Source: Pegea sp. RAD2-039 (lineage: Eukaryota; Chordata; Thaliacea; Salpida; Salpidae). From it: DNA of 64,000 nt. Positions within the stretch are counted from its first letter, which is position 1. Each line of letters begins with the position of its first letter. Below are positions 63,631-64,000 of the stretch, piece by piece. Location of the stretch: positions 1 to 64,000 of the forward strand of contig JAQGEQ010000143.1 of NCBI GenBank assembly GCA_034620365.1, written 5' to 3'. The notes under the pieces were generated by a model. The model ran no database searches. It saw nothing but the letters and a program-made list of their open reading frames with translations, and was not told where the DNA came from. The position numbers and the translations under genes are program-made.

Positions 63631-64000
63631 GAAAAATAATCACTGAAACCAGTTAACAATTTAGTGGATATCATTTAACTTTTTTTTATTTTAATTTAGT
63701 TTAATATTTTCAAATAGTTTTAGATATTTATAATAGTCCTTCAATAACCCTGCATTTTTACAATCATTCAACATTTAAACAACTCCTAACTAACTGAATT
63801 ATGTCATCAGTATTTGTTGAAACAATGTCATTTGATAATTGTTGAAAAAAATAATGATGTTTTGTTAATTAAAAATACCTTTTATAACAACTTTGCTATA
63901 AAATTTTTAAAGTGGGTTAGCCAGATAAAAAGCAGACAACAAAATTTGTATCACAGACTGTCTTCGTTGTCACCTGATTGCTGGTCATCTGGTTGCTAGA
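63631..64000 (+). repeat. partial 1086-bp repeat unit at the window edge
   Basis: Matches 31435-31800 (ACCAGTTAACAATTTAGTGG, CAACTCCTAACTAACTGAAT, CTGGTCATCTGG) and is cut by the window end before foldback B. Foldback A at 63805-63859 is present but its outer stem is degraded. Confidence 0.85.

Overview
The window is AT-rich eukaryotic DNA, clearly from an animal: a secreted semaphorin family, C2H2 zinc-finger genes with HTGEKPYEC linkers, a CR1/Jockey-like non-LTR reverse transcriptase, a tRNA-derived SINE and an intron-containing tRNA-Tyr. Spliceosomal introns are very short (about 41-131 nt) with GTAAGT-type donors and TTTCAG/TTTTAG acceptors. I cannot name the species; a small-genome invertebrate with tiny introns fits.

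Region 1 (1-22770) is a tandem array of four near-identical units of about 4.7-6 kb. Each unit has, left to right, a 25-bp minisatellite block, a 12-exon minus-strand gene for a secreted sema-domain protein (about 510 aa), and a 1.6-2.2 kb 5' flank. No single ORF shows the protein. I rebuilt it by joining exons: signal peptide, then a complete sema fold with hallmarks such as VVCGTNALRPIC, PNFIK, SRVAQVCEND, WLSFLKAEL, SAVC and IPLS. The gene has no PSI, Ig or membrane segment. Its last about 11 codons and its stop lie inside the minisatellite.

Region 2 (22771-31250) is mostly empty AT-rich DNA with one tRNA-Tyr, two degraded LINE fragments and a less AT-rich block at 24.9-25.4 kb.

Region 3 (31270-41900) is a second repeat array. 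Seven copies of a roughly 1086-bp unit are grouped by a longer linker into about 4.4-kb higher-order repeats. Every unit carries two foldbacks, one with a 15-bp stem that is perfect in four copies. The linkers carry CTCF-like motifs. One unit contains a SINE insertion. Fragments of the family recur, partly inverted, at 42.7 kb, 50.8-51.55 kb and the right edge.

Region 4 (42-64 kb) holds three related single-exon C2H2 zinc-finger genes (43.2, 55.2 and 61 kb). They share an N-terminal RKRKLS motif and upstream sequence, and show progressive decay: lost ligands, early stops and relic fingers. The second and third are divergent arms of a large inverted duplication. The rest is AT-rich intergenic DNA with several older duplications.
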